From positions 1,240,001-1,304,000 of the forward strand of contig JAILXT010000001.1 of the NCBI GenBank assembly GCA_045430345.1: 64,000 bases of DNA. Reading direction: 5' to 3'. Every line of letters starts with the position of its first letter. Within the stretch, counting starts at the first letter, position 1. Positions 28,746 to 37,322 of the stretch are shown piece after piece. The notes under the pieces were generated by a model. It was given only the letters and a program-made list of their open reading frames with translations, was not told the origin of the DNA and made no database searches. Source of the DNA: Agarilytica sp045430345. GTDB taxonomy: Bacteria; Pseudomonadota; Gammaproteobacteria; Pseudomonadales; Cellvibrionaceae. Made by a program: the position numbers and the translations under genes.

Positions 28746-29078
28746 ATGGTTAAAAAAGAATGGCCAAGCTTCGATGAGTTGAGGCGATTGGCTGAGCAAT
28801 CACCTGAGCGCCTTGAGGCGTTTAGAACAAGGGAAATCGAAGCACTCATCGCGCGCGCTCCCGAACAATTAAAGCGTCGTTTACGTGGACTCCAGTTCCA
28901 GGTGAACTGCCAGCGCCGGCTTCACAGGTCGCCTCTCGGCTCGTGTATTGCCATTTCTAAGATGATGCATGAATCCCTCGTTAAACTTCAGGCGGTCCTT
29001 AACGGAAGCCATACACAACCATCCTACGAGTCGTATGACGATCCGCGACAAAGTAATGTAATTCCGTTTGTTAGCTAA
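28746..29078 (+). CDS. DUF3135-like small protein
   Basis: This 110-residue basic, helical protein (WPSFDELRRLAEQSPERLEAFRTREIEALIARAPEQLKRRL, then LGSCIAISKMMHESLVKL) resembles the DUF3135 family of gammaproteobacteria, whose function is unknown. The ATG at 28746 is preferred because the family usually starts a few residues before the WPSFDEL motif; an earlier in-frame ATG is at 28713. It stands alone, divergent from nudL and convergent to the YqfO-like gene. Confidence 0.75.
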   Translation: MVKKEWPSFDELRRLAEQSPERLEAFRTREIEALIARAPEQLKRRLRGLQFQVNCQRRLHRSPLGSCIAISKMMHESLVKLQAVLNGSHTQPSYESYDDPRQSNVIPFVS

Positions 29079-29134
29079 CGCGGCTTCGCTCAGCATTAAT
29101 GGCGAACTAGCCGCCGATTAAAATTCGCTGGAGC

Positions 29135-29446
29135 TTATATGTCTAGCACTTGCACAACGTCATAAGCCGCCTCCTCATATGGGTGTGCCTGCTTCATTGC
29201 CAATATAACCTCCACAGCCAACGCGTCTTCACATACCATCTCCACACGATATTCCTCAACACGCTCACATACCCCTTGCTTACCAAGAAAAGGCTGGCTG
29301 CCTTCCTGAGGTCGAAACTGACCATGCCCCAATGTTTGCCAACTGCATTGATCGTAATGACCAATACGCCCAGCACCGGCATCGAACATCGCTAGCTTTA
29401 CCGCTTCAATGTGGCTCGATGGGACAAAAAAACCAATTTTTACCAT
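29135..29446 (-). CDS. NIF3/YqfO-like (CutA-fold) small protein
   Basis: The 103-residue protein begins MVKIGFFVPSSHIEAVKLAMFDAGAGRIGHYDQCSWQTLGHGQFRP and ends with AHPYEEAAYDVV. These are the marks of the stand-alone YqfO/NIF3-insert family with a PII/CutA-like fold, common in Pseudomonas relatives. Conserved H-x-D-x-C and HPYEE residues suggest metal binding, but the function is unknown. The ATG at 29446 has GGAG upstream. It is divergent from the QueD-like gene. Confidence 0.85.
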   Translation of the reverse strand: MVKIGFFVPSSHIEAVKLAMFDAGAGRIGHYDQCSWQTLGHGQFRPQEGSQPFLGKQGVCERVEEYRVEMVCEDALAVEVILAMKQAHPYEEAAYDVVQVLDI

Positions 29447-29575
29447 GAGTACTCTCCTCACCTTGTCAATTCTAACGGCGGCACTCGCAGCCTATTCCCA
29501 CTGATTAAAGCGCTAGACGCTAACAAGCTTACATTTTTTCGCGTACTATTGCCGTTCTGTTATAGGTCTAATTTT

Positions 29576-30433
29576 ATGCGATTGTTTGTCGACAAACTCA
29601 CTACCATTGATTTCAGTTTTTTACACCCTTCACGCGGCTTGGTTGGGGAAACCTGGCAAGTAAATGTTGAACTTCACGGTGAGCTAGATTCACAGGGCAT
29701 GGTGGTCGACTTCGGCCATGTCAAAAAGAGAATTAAACGCTGGTTAGACGAAGAAGTAGACCACCGCCTGGTTGTTCCGCTCAATTCTCCCTGCGTAAAC
29801 TTACAACAAGGCGATGCTCACAACAAAGACTCACAACACCTCACTTGGACCTATCAAGAACACATCATCAAAACAACATGCCCTCGGCAAGCGCTCACAT
29901 TGATTGATGCGGATGTCGTCACAACCGATTCTGTTGCACAATATTGTGTCGACCAGCTATTAAAAGAATTCCCCTCTTCGGTTGAAAAACTCGTGATTAC
30001 GTTCACTCCCGAACATATTGAAGGCCCCTATTACCACTACAGTCATGGACTTAAAAAACATGACGGTAACTGCCAACGTATTGCCCATGGTCATCGATCA
30101 CGAATCCTTATATGGCGAAATGGCGAACTAAGCTTGGAAGATATGCGCTACTGGGCTGAACGCTGGCAAGATATTTATATTGGCACCCAAGCTGACAATG
30201 TTGCCGCAGAATATGAAGAGAATATTGGCTTTCGTTACACAGCACAACAAGGTGAGTTCTACTTAGAACTCCCTAAAGTTCAATGTGACCTTATTTCTAC
30301 CGATTCCACGATCGAACTTATTACTCAGCATATACTGTCTGAACTAACGAAACAGGATACTTCCGAAGAAAAAACACACTTTGTGGTAAAAGCATTTGAA
30401 GGTATCGAAAAAGGGGCAATTGCAGAATCGTAA
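29576..30433 (+). CDS. Double-domain 6-pyruvoyl-tetrahydropterin synthase/QueD-like protein
   Basis: The protein (285 residues) appears to be two QueD-like domains in tandem. The first half (1-100) has FSFLHPSRGLVGETWQVNVEL, GMVVDFGHVKKRIKRWLDEEVDHRLVVPLNSP, like QueD, but lacks the C-x3-HGH zinc motif. The second half keeps CQRIAHGHRSRILI (about 215-228) and an upstream H-Y-H/SHGL segment. QueD and PTPS enzymes act on dihydroneopterin triphosphate. Here one half seems structural or degenerate. The ATG at 29576, with AGG upstream, begins at the fold's first strand; a longer reading from 29411 would overlap the divergent gene. The substrate is unknown. Confidence 0.75.
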   Translation: MRLFVDKLTTIDFSFLHPSRGLVGETWQVNVELHGELDSQGMVVDFGHVKKRIKRWLDEEVDHRLVVPLNSPCVNLQQGDAHNKDSQHLTWTYQEHIIKTTCPRQALTLIDADVVTTDSVAQYCVDQLLKEFPSSVEKLVITFTPEHIEGPYYHYSHGLKKHDGNCQRIAHGHRSRILIWRNGELSLEDMRYWAERWQDIYIGTQADNVAAEYEENIGFRYTAQQGEFYLELPKVQCDLISTDSTIELITQHILSELTKQDTSEEKTHFVVKAFEGIEKGAIAES

Positions 30434-30472
30434 TACACTAGAAAGTACGTATTATTATTTATATCGACACTA

Positions 30473-31249
30473 TTAAGCAGGGGGAACTCGCTTTAAACTC
30501 GTGGATTTACCTATCGCAGCCTCACAAGGAGGACCATCCGAATAGAAAAACTGCACGTCATTTCTCGTAACTTCGATTTGAGAAAAGCTCACTGTCTGAG
30601 CATCGTCGCGATGCATACAAATAGAGTGCGAAGAGCGACCAGGAAGGTGAGACGCATGCAGCTCTTGATAATCTTCCACCGTTTGACTTTCCGCAGCCTT
30701 CCCTTCGAATATTGTTTTATATACGCTTAAGCGGCTTTCATACACTTCATCATATCTAACCGCAGAAGAAATTAATGGGCAAGTTTGCTCTGATTCAATC
30801 AGCTCCCTCCCCGTCCAGCGCATCATCGTCACGCTCGTATCCTGTTGGAATTTACTGCTCAGTTTATCCGTTACGTCGTTATTCTCCACAGCGGGCGAAA
30901 AACAAAGTAGAGAGAACGGCGCATATTTAGAAAGGTTCAATGCTCGAATATAGCGATGTGCTTGTTCCACACGCTGAAAGCCCGCACACGCCCGAACCAA
31001 CTTGCCTCGTGAAATCAAACGGCCTTTTGGTAAACGGCCCTGATAATAATTCAATAATGCAAACGTAAACCCGAATTCGTTAACTGCGCACCAGGTCCCC
31101 CCGCCTTGAGGGTCGACGGGCATAATGGTGCTGATATCATTTTCGGTTAGCACTTGAGGAGGGATGGCTTTGGGACGGGTAACTTGTTCATCACGATTAA
31201 AGAACACCCGATACCCATCGGCGGAAATATACCAACTAATTGTACACAT
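30473..31249 (-). CDS. NRDE/TANGO2-family protein
   Basis: The 258-residue protein starts MCTISWYISADGYRVFFNRDEQVTRP, with the Cys directly after Met and the NRDE motif that define the TANGO2/NRDE family. It continues with GGGTWCAVNEFGFTFALLNYY and ends with a segment containing HSICMHRDDAQTVSFS, as in Ntn-hydrolase-like folds. Eukaryotic relatives are linked to haem trafficking and lipid metabolism; the bacterial role is unknown. It is the last gene of a five-gene unit and overlaps the DinB-like gene by one base (TAATG), which suggests translational coupling. Confidence 0.85.
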   Translation of the reverse strand: MCTISWYISADGYRVFFNRDEQVTRPKAIPPQVLTENDISTIMPVDPQGGGTWCAVNEFGFTFALLNYYQGRLPKGRLISRGKLVRACAGFQRVEQAHRYIRALNLSKYAPFSLLCFSPAVENNDVTDKLSSKFQQDTSVTMMRWTGRELIESEQTCPLISSAVRYDEVYESRLSVYKTIFEGKAAESQTVEDYQELHASHLPGRSSHSICMHRDDAQTVSFSQIEVTRNDVQFFYSDGPPCEAAIGKSTSLKRVPPA

Positions 31250-31836
31250 TATTGTTCTGAGAGCGCCTCGGATACATCGGCATCTCCCTCTTCACCGCGT
31301 AAAAATGTGGCTGTCGCTGGCGCTACGCCAATATTTTTATCGAGTGTAATTCCCTGGATTTTTGCAATCATGGAGATCACCGCGTAATGATGAACCGCGT
31401 GACTACTCGTAAAAACAAACTCTCTCAGCTTATTGGAACGCAACACGACAGAGTGTGTTTCGTCTATCGTCACCTCTGTCTTGATCACCACATCTTGACC
31501 CAATAATTTATAAACCTCATCTAAGTCACTTAAGTAGGCACTGATGTAAATTTTGATTACGTTTAATTCACGAATAGCGGTATCACGACACGTTTCAACC
31601 TCTGCGCCTCTGCGCCGTGCATCATAATCAACGATCTCAGGGTTCTCTGGGTAGGCAACCACCATAAACATATCAATGATATGGCGAAAATGTTGACCGA
31701 TGCTACTTTGGGTATAGGAGGGATCGATAAAACAGTATTGCGCATCGCTTAATGCGTTAACCAGGTGAATCCCCTGATCAAGCGCCTCGATGTTTCCAAT
31801 GATGATTGAGCGAACTGCGTCTGTATTCATTGTCAT
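31249..31836 (-). CDS. DinB-like putative metalloenzyme
   Basis: This is a 195-residue helical protein with the DinB-type metal ligands: SIGQHFRHIIDMF near residue 45 and SSHAVHHYAVI near residue 150, the usual H...HxxxH arrangement. Related proteins include thiol S-transferases (bacillithiol and mycothiol dependent) and many proteins of unknown function. It lies between the DoxX-like gene (three-base gap) and the NRDE gene (one-base overlap) and is surely co-transcribed with them. Its specific reaction is not predictable. Confidence 0.8.
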   Translation of the reverse strand: MTMNTDAVRSIIIGNIEALDQGIHLVNALSDAQYCFIDPSYTQSSIGQHFRHIIDMFMVVAYPENPEIVDYDARRRGAEVETCRDTAIRELNVIKIYISAYLSDLDEVYKLLGQDVVIKTEVTIDETHSVVLRSNKLREFVFTSSHAVHHYAVISMIAKIQGITLDKNIGVAPATATFLRGEEGDADVSEALSEQ

Positions 31837-31839
31837 ATT

Positions 31840-32295
31840 TTACCCGCGCGGCAATACGCCACGAATCTGGCTATCTTCAGATGTCACATCCTTTACAATA
31901 AGAGCCAAAGAACAAGCCCACGTGACACACGCCATGATAAACAATACGCCGCCGTCATCGCCCACCTGACTTCCCATTTTATCGAATTCCGGCATGGCGA
32001 TCCCCAAGGGCGTAAACAGATGAAATACTATCGCACCGGACATAATTTCAAAAGCGAGAAGCGCCCCCCACGCCCAGAAACGAAGAAAAAGGAGAACTGA
32101 AGCCACAAGTTCCAACCCTCCAATGATGTAGCCGCCATATACTGCAAACCACATCATGCCAAAAAACTCACCTAAAACACCAAATATATGCTGTGTTTCG
32201 TAGGAGCCCGCGAATTTAAAAAAGAGCGACTGGATAAAAACAAAGGCAATCCAAGTAGCAGCGAACCATCGCCAATATTGCTTAAAAAAAACCAT
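31840..32295 (-). CDS. DoxX-like four-helix membrane protein
   Basis: The 151-residue protein has four hydrophobic segments (about 12-28, 42-58, 62-85 and 115-135). It carries the DoxX/SURF4-like pattern FIQSLFFKFAGSYET...FGVLG near the first helix and GGLELVASVLLFLR in the third. DoxX-type proteins are linked to redox or thiol stress in the membrane in some bacteria. It is co-oriented with YHS and DinB-like genes with 24- and 3-base gaps. Confidence 0.78.
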   Translation of the reverse strand: MVFFKQYWRWFAATWIAFVFIQSLFFKFAGSYETQHIFGVLGEFFGMMWFAVYGGYIIGGLELVASVLLFLRFWAWGALLAFEIMSGAIVFHLFTPLGIAMPEFDKMGSQVGDDGGVLFIMACVTWACSLALIVKDVTSEDSQIRGVLPRG

Positions 32296-32319
32296 CGTAT
32301 TAACCCACTGTAATGAATA

Positions 32320-32769
32320 TTATTCTGTGGCCAATCCTGACCAGTTTTTATTTCCCTGAACAATAAATCCAGGAATATCTTTCAGCCACTTATTCTGTAC
32401 GTCGGCGTTGTAATTTAAGTACAACTTGTCGTCAACGATTCGCCAGTATTGTGGATCACCTTTAGCTTTCGCATTATTTTCTGCAACAGCCCAAGCGCAA
32501 TGGCCACCAAATTGAGGCCGGTACTTGTCAGGCTCCTTGTCAAAGAGCGCCTTATTCTTGGCACTGCTAAAAAACCACTTAACACCAAGATATTTGCTTG
32601 TGTGTTCTTTTTTACCTTTTATCGGTTTCCCTGCTTTGAAGTAAGCAACCGTATCATAACCACTGAGGGCTTTATCACTGAAAAAATCGGTATAAATTGC
32701 CTCGGAAAAAGCGCTGGCCGATAATCCCAGAAACCCAATTATCACACTATATCGAATAAAGTTTTTCAT
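32320..32769 (-). CDS. Exported YHS-domain protein
   Basis: The 149-residue protein has a signal peptide (about 1-22, ending AFS-E). A YHS-type domain follows, with ALSGYDTVAYFKAGKPIKG, KWFFSSAKNKALFDKEPDKYRPQFGGHCAWAVAE. YHS domains are often metal-associated; here Cys in GGHCAW and nearby aromatic residues are conserved in this exported subgroup. It should be periplasmic. It sits between the ATP-grasp and DoxX-like genes in a compact operon. Confidence 0.85.
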   Translation of the reverse strand: MKNFIRYSVIIGFLGLSASAFSEAIYTDFFSDKALSGYDTVAYFKAGKPIKGKKEHTSKYLGVKWFFSSAKNKALFDKEPDKYRPQFGGHCAWAVAENNAKAKGDPQYWRIVDDKLYLNYNADVQNKWLKDIPGFIVQGNKNWSGLATE

Positions 32770-32795
32770 GATTAAAGACGCCTATAATTCGAAGG

Positions 32796-34022
32796 TTAAT
32801 CCGTCGATGGATATGTATTACTGCGTTTAAGTTCTTGCCACCAAGTTGTCACCAGTTTTTTAACTGACGGTGCCTCATGCCCCTGCTTCACCATCGAAGC
32901 CCCCATCTTAAAGAGCGTTGTATACTGTTCAAAAAGGGTAGAAAATGCTTCATACAAAGAAGTACGACTGTCCCAAATATGGGTTTTTTCACTACTAACA
33001 CCATTTACTTCTATTACGACAAAATCATTACCGCGGCTAAGCGCTTCGATATCTTTAAATTTTATGTCCAGCCTTCCATAGTGAAACTCTGGGAAATCTC
33101 GCATAATTTCGTCAATTTTTTCGCTTAACGCCGTACTAATATATTCATTCCCATTACGAAAAATACTGCCGCGACAATGGCTCCCCGCAAAAGCCAAGGC
33201 AACCTCCTCACCTGCTTCTGGCACGCGATGAAGACGCGCCTTGTTTTTATCTAAATATAGCTCACGTAAAACCGAAGCCCTAGGATCACGTAAAATCAGC
33301 GATTTAACACTTCTTATGCCATCACCAACCACGGTTGGGCGATACTTCAAAGTGACTGACGTCACTCGCCCGGTGACCTCACCCGGGAATCTTTCATAAA
33401 ACACGCCAGCTTCCGCAGAGTATGGGGCCAATTTCTGTAACAAATAGCGTCTATCGGCTGGGAATTCTTTGAGATATTGCACCAGGGCATCAGGAGTAGA
33501 TATAACCTGAACACCCGAACCGCGACAACCTAGCTCCGGTTTAACAATCATGGGAAAGGTGATACCTTTTTCCCTCGCAGCACAGAGGTCATTCTCCACA
33601 TGCTTACACAGCGTTTCATCACAATTGTGTAACGAGGCGTCAGCCAGATGATCTCTGATCACATAGGGGAGAATGACCGTCTGCGCAATATCACCGCCCT
33701 GCTCAAGTATTTCATATTTGGATTCCCCTACCATGCCCCCTAGCGGAATATTGGGGTTTACTACCATGGGCAAACCAAAACTACGATAACGCGCAGATAA
33801 CAAAACCCAGTACACCCCAATCGGAAAATAAAACACCCAAGCCGGCCAAAACTCGAAAAAGGAAACCGGTTTATCTAAGATCGATAGCGGTGGCAAACCC
33901 TCGTTATAATGCAGGATGCCTACATCGGGAGCGCAGCCTGCATTGGCATGTTCCGCAGACGAAACCTTACCGTGCTCGCTTTTCATCCTCGCAACGTCAT
34001 TTATTTCTGCAACCACATCCAC
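32796..34022 (-). CDS. ATP-grasp ligase-like protein with N-terminal hydrophobic segment
   Basis: The 408-residue protein has an ATP-grasp fold: ATP-binding lysine in FPMIVKPELGCRGSGVQVI (about 170-190), a second strand RRYLLQKLAP, and the metal-binding end RLDIKFKD...VVIEVNGVSSEKTHIWD with E and N ligands. Before it is an aromatic hydrophobic stretch (FFEFWPAWVFYFPIGVYWVLL, in parts) that could touch the membrane, and NPNIPLGGMVGESKYEI. ATP-grasp enzymes join a carboxylate to an amine or thiol; the substrate is unknown. The start is a GTG with GAGG about 11 bases upstream. It is the first gene of the five-gene operon. Confidence 0.82.
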   Translation of the reverse strand: MDVVAEINDVARMKSEHGKVSSAEHANAGCAPDVGILHYNEGLPPLSILDKPVSFFEFWPAWVFYFPIGVYWVLLSARYRSFGLPMVVNPNIPLGGMVGESKYEILEQGGDIAQTVILPYVIRDHLADASLHNCDETLCKHVENDLCAAREKGITFPMIVKPELGCRGSGVQVISTPDALVQYLKEFPADRRYLLQKLAPYSAEAGVFYERFPGEVTGRVTSVTLKYRPTVVGDGIRSVKSLILRDPRASVLRELYLDKNKARLHRVPEAGEEVALAFAGSHCRGSIFRNGNEYISTALSEKIDEIMRDFPEFHYGRLDIKFKDIEALSRGNDFVVIEVNGVSSEKTHIWDSRTSLYEAFSTLFEQYTTLFKMGASMVKQGHEAPSVKKLVTTWWQELKRSNTYPSTD

Positions 34023-34112
34023 TTAGGAATAATCCTCTATTAACAACATGACACACCTCGCGTTAAAGCCAGCCTTCTTTACCTAAAGAAAAAACACAGC
34101 GGCAGGAAGTAA

Positions 34113-34766
34113 CTACCTCTTTTTTCGTTTCGCTTTGCGATGTACCCAGACATTATTGAATACCAGTAAAAACAAGGCGATAAGCATGAGAGACCATTTC
34201 CAATGGGAACTCTCAAACCACTTACTCGACCCCAGCTGATAAACCAACGTGAAAACAACCGCAATCCAAAAGGCGCCGGCCACCATCATAGCAACAAGAA
34301 ATCGATAGAGGGTGATCCGCCAAAGCCCACATAAGGTAAAACCAACCGTTCTGAGCCCCGGAACAAAGCGAATCAACATAATATTGGTCATCGTACTTCG
34401 ACGAAATCGGCGACTCAACGCCCGACTACTTGGGTTCGTGAGTATCCAAGCACGTAAACGTCGCCATCGGTGAGCTAAACGACCGAGGCAGTACAAGGCA
34501 AGATCACCACTGCATATCCCGGTAAAAACGGAAAGTACGGCTATTGGCATGGACAAACGATCATCAACCGCTAACAGAGCGGCAGTTACGAGAGCCGCAT
34601 CTTCCCAAATCCATGAGATCACGATGACTGCCAAAAATAACGCTACAGGATGGGAGGAAATCTCAAGAATAGGATCAAACATCGCGAGTACAGCGTTACC
34701 TATGGGTAAAAAATAAGGAGAAAAAACAGCTAAACGCCACCCCCACTTGGGACTGCAAGCGTGCAT
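34113..34766 (-). CDS. DedA-family membrane protein
   Basis: The 217-residue protein has several membrane helices and the DedA/SNARE-associated (VTT) features: ISWIWEDAALVTAALLA, FTGICSGDLALYCLGRLA with the G-D pair, and the MLIRFVPGLRTVGFTLCG motif, whose R-F-x-P-G-x-R is the family signature. DedA proteins are thought to move lipids such as undecaprenyl phosphate or phospholipids across the membrane. The ATG at 34766 is used; an ATG about 28 codons further in could be the true start. It lies upstream of the ATP-grasp gene by 90 bases and might share its operon. Confidence 0.88.
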   Translation of the reverse strand: MHACSPKWGWRLAVFSPYFLPIGNAVLAMFDPILEISSHPVALFLAVIVISWIWEDAALVTAALLAVDDRLSMPIAVLSVFTGICSGDLALYCLGRLAHRWRRLRAWILTNPSSRALSRRFRRSTMTNIMLIRFVPGLRTVGFTLCGLWRITLYRFLVAMMVAGAFWIAVVFTLVYQLGSSKWFESSHWKWSLMLIALFLLVFNNVWVHRKAKRKKR

Positions 34767-34915
34767 GATGGTTCATTTAGACGAAAAGCCAGTAAAAGTA
34801 GCGACCTAACATAGTCAATATCCTACATACCGCAGGGGGAATATCCTCTCAACGGATTCTCTCATCATACGTACAATATCACCATTGATTCAGAAAACGA
34901 GATGGGGAAAACACA

Positions 34916-34996
34916 ATGTCTGGGCTCGATATAGTATTTATCATGTTGATGATTTTTGGCTTTATGGTACTAGGCACGCTAGAGAGCGAAAAATAG
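34916..34996 (+). CDS. 26-residue single-span membrane peptide
   Basis: The frame encodes a short hydrophobic peptide (core IVFIMLMIFGFMVLG) with a charged tail ESEK, matching the layout of small inner-membrane proteins. A GGGG-type ribosome binding site lies about ten bases before the ATG. It stands alone between the divergent dedA gene and the convergent sucD gene. Such short frames can occur by chance, so the call rests on the ribosome binding site, the clear hydrophobic design and the otherwise empty region. Confidence 0.5.
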   Translation: MSGLDIVFIMLMIFGFMVLGTLESEK

Positions 34997-35089
34997 AGAT
35001 GACTCTTAGGAAGCTCCCATACACCGGGGTGCTTCAGTAATACGTCCCTCTAGCTTAAAGCACCCAATTCAGCAAAATATAGACAAAAA

Positions 35090-35115
35090 AAAGCCGCAGT
35101 TAATACTGCGGCTTT
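35090..35115 (-). terminator. Rho-independent terminator after sucD
   Basis: Perfect 11-bp stem AAAGCCGCAGT / ACTGCGGCTTT with a TAAT loop is flanked by A and T runs on both sides, so it can act in both directions. It closes the sdh-suc cluster 28 bases past the sucD stop. Confidence 0.92.
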
Positions 35116-35142
35116 TTGTATTCAATATAAATACTGAATATT

Positions 35143-36015
35143 TTACCAACCGGTGATCTCTTTAAGACCATTCCCGATATCAGCCAAACTGCGAACAGTT
35201 TTTACACCAGCATCTTCTAGCGCTGCGAACTTCTCATCAGCAGTACCTTTACCACCCGAGATGATTGCACCAGCATGCCCCATACGCTTACCAGGAGGCG
35301 CTGTAACACCTGCAATGTAAGATACGACAGGCTTAGTAACGTTCTCTTTGATGAACGCCGCAGCTTCTTCTTCAGCGGAACCACCAATTTCACCAATCAT
35401 AACGATGGCTTCAGTTTGATCATCGGCTTGGAACAAGGTCAAAATATCGATGAAGTTAGAACCAGGAATTGGATCACCACCAATACCAACACACGTTGAC
35501 TGGCCGTAGCCGAAATCTGTGGTTTGCTTAACCGCTTCGTAAGTCAAAGTACCAGAACGCGATACGATACCCACTTTACCGGGCTTATGGATGTGGCCTG
35601 GCATAATGCCGATTTTACTTTCACCTGGCGTGATAACACCTGGGCAGTTAGGTCCGATCAAACGAACGCCCAGCTCATCACATTTTACTTTTGCGTCAAG
35701 CATATCCATTGTAGGAATGCCTTCAGTAATACATATGATTAACTTAACGCCACTGTTTGCAGCTTCCAAAATAGAATCTTTACAGAACGGCGCAGGTACA
35801 AAAATAACAGATGCATCAGCACCTGTATCTGCTACAGCTTCGTCCATAGTATTGAATACAGGTAGATCAAGATGCTTTTGACCACCTTTACCTGGTGTAA
35901 CACCACCCACCATTTTTGTTCCATAAGCAATCGCTTGCTCTGAATGGAACGTTCCCTGAGAACCGGTAAAACCCTGACAGAGAACTTTGGTATCTTTATT
36001 AAGTAATACGCTCAT
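35143..36015 (-). CDS. sucD: Succinyl-CoA synthetase alpha subunit
   Basis: With SucC it makes ATP or GTP from succinyl-CoA in the TCA cycle. The 290-residue protein has the CoA-binding Rossmann part (VLCQGFTGSQGTFHSEQAIAYGTKMVGGVTPGKGG), IGPNCPGVI, GIVSRSGTLTYEAV, and the phosphohistidine region with GHAGAIISGGKGTA. Length is normal. The start follows sucC by three bases with GGGG upstream. Confidence 0.98.
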   Translation of the reverse strand: MSVLLNKDTKVLCQGFTGSQGTFHSEQAIAYGTKMVGGVTPGKGGQKHLDLPVFNTMDEAVADTGADASVIFVPAPFCKDSILEAANSGVKLIICITEGIPTMDMLDAKVKCDELGVRLIGPNCPGVITPGESKIGIMPGHIHKPGKVGIVSRSGTLTYEAVKQTTDFGYGQSTCVGIGGDPIPGSNFIDILTLFQADDQTEAIVMIGEIGGSAEEEAAAFIKENVTKPVVSYIAGVTAPPGKRMGHAGAIISGGKGTADEKFAALEDAGVKTVRSLADIGNGLKEITGW

Positions 36016-36018
36016 TGA

Positions 36019-37182
36019 TTAATTCCCCGCTGCTTTTACAACTTGCTCTGCTGCGTCAGTAAGACTTGTTGCAGCAATAATATTTAATCCACTGTCGGCC
36101 AATACTTTCGCACCAAGCTCAGCATTGTTTCCTTCAAGACGAACAACCACAGGCACCTTAACACCTACTTCTTCAACCGCACCAATAACACCTTCAGCGA
36201 TCAAGTCACAACGTACAATGCCACCGAAAATATTAATAAGTACAGCAGATACGTTGTCATCAGAAAGGATAATTTTGAACGCTTCAATGACACGTTCTTT
36301 GGTTGCACCGCCACCAACATCAAGGAAGTTCGCTGGCTGACCACCGTGTAATTTCACGATATCCATCGTGCCCATCGCAAGACCAGCACCGTTGACCATA
36401 CACCCAATGTTGCCTTCAAGCGCAACATAGTTAAGCTCCCACTGCGCAGCATGTGCTTCACGCTCATCTTCTTGGCTTGGGTCATGCATTTCTTTTAAGC
36501 CTGGCTGACGATACATCGCGTTGCCGTCAATGGTCACTTTCGCATCCAAACAATGAAGATCACCCTGCTCAGTAATAACAAGCGGGTTAATCTCTAGCAA
36601 AGCGAGGTCTTTTTCTTCGAACATTTTCGCCAAACCTAAGAAAATCTTAGTGAACTGACGAATTTGCTTGCCCTCAAGCCCCAACTTAAACGCAAGATCA
36701 CGCGCCTGATAAGGCTGAGCACCACACAAAGGATCGATCTCAGCTTTTAAGATTTTCTCTGGCGTTTCTTCAGCGACTTTCTCGATTTCAACACCACCTT
36801 CGGTAGATGCCATAAATACGATGCGTCGGCTAGAACGGTCAACAACTGCGCCCAGGTATAACTCTTGCGCAATATCGGTTAACGATTCAACAAGAATTCG
36901 GCTAACAGGCTGGCCATTCTCGTCTGTCTGATACGTCACAAGGTTATTGCCCAACCATTTTTGAGCAAACTCTTCAATTTCACTTTTTGAAGAAACAAGC
37001 TTAACTCCGCCAGCTTTACCACGGCCACCTGCGTGTACTTGCGCTTTAACCACCCACTTATCGCCATCGATAATATCCGCAGCCGCAGCAGCTTCATGTA
37101 TCGTTTCCGCAGCTACACCTTCGGAAACGGGTAAGCCGTACTCGCGGAATAGTTGCTTACCTTGATATTCGTGTAAATTCAT
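36019..37182 (-). CDS. sucC: Succinyl-CoA synthetase beta subunit
   Basis: The 387-residue protein has the ATP-grasp domain typical of SucC (MNLHEYQGKQLFREYGLPVSEG, in parts; KAQVHAGGRGKAGGVK) and the C-terminal part with VNGAGLAMGTMDI, NFLDVGGGA and INIFGGIVRCD. It pairs with SucD three bases downstream. Upstream, a terminator-like hairpin separates it from lpd, so sucCD may be partly independent. Confidence 0.98.
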   Translation of the reverse strand: MNLHEYQGKQLFREYGLPVSEGVAAETIHEAAAAADIIDGDKWVVKAQVHAGGRGKAGGVKLVSSKSEIEEFAQKWLGNNLVTYQTDENGQPVSRILVESLTDIAQELYLGAVVDRSSRRIVFMASTEGGVEIEKVAEETPEKILKAEIDPLCGAQPYQARDLAFKLGLEGKQIRQFTKIFLGLAKMFEEKDLALLEINPLVITEQGDLHCLDAKVTIDGNAMYRQPGLKEMHDPSQEDEREAHAAQWELNYVALEGNIGCMVNGAGLAMGTMDIVKLHGGQPANFLDVGGGATKERVIEAFKIILSDDNVSAVLINIFGGIVRCDLIAEGVIGAVEEVGVKVPVVVRLEGNNAELGAKVLADSGLNIIAATSLTDAAEQVVKAAGN

Positions 37183-37215
37183 AGATATTTACCGTTGAGA
37201 AATTTTCATCTTGCA

Positions 37216-37237
37216 GTACAAACAAATACGTTTGTAC
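37216..37237. promoter_or_regulatory. Inverted repeat in the sucC upstream region
   Basis: GTACAAAC and GTTTGTAC form perfect 8-bp arms with a six-base spacer, about 35 bases before the sucC start. It could be a regulator site or a leader hairpin. No regulator can be named. Confidence 0.35.
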
Positions 37238-37254
37238 CAAACCCCTAATAAAAA

Positions 37255-37278
37255 GGCTCCAAGTGTCGGCTCGGAGCC
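37255..37278 (-). terminator. Terminator-like hairpin after lpd
   Basis: GGCTCC/GGAGCC arms enclose a 12-base loop and are followed on the minus strand by TTTTTATT. It lies 45 bases past the lpd stop and could terminate or attenuate transcription before sucC. Confidence 0.65.
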
Positions 37279-37322
37279 GTTTATTCGATTACTCGAATTC
37301 TTTACTGCGTATACAGATAAAA

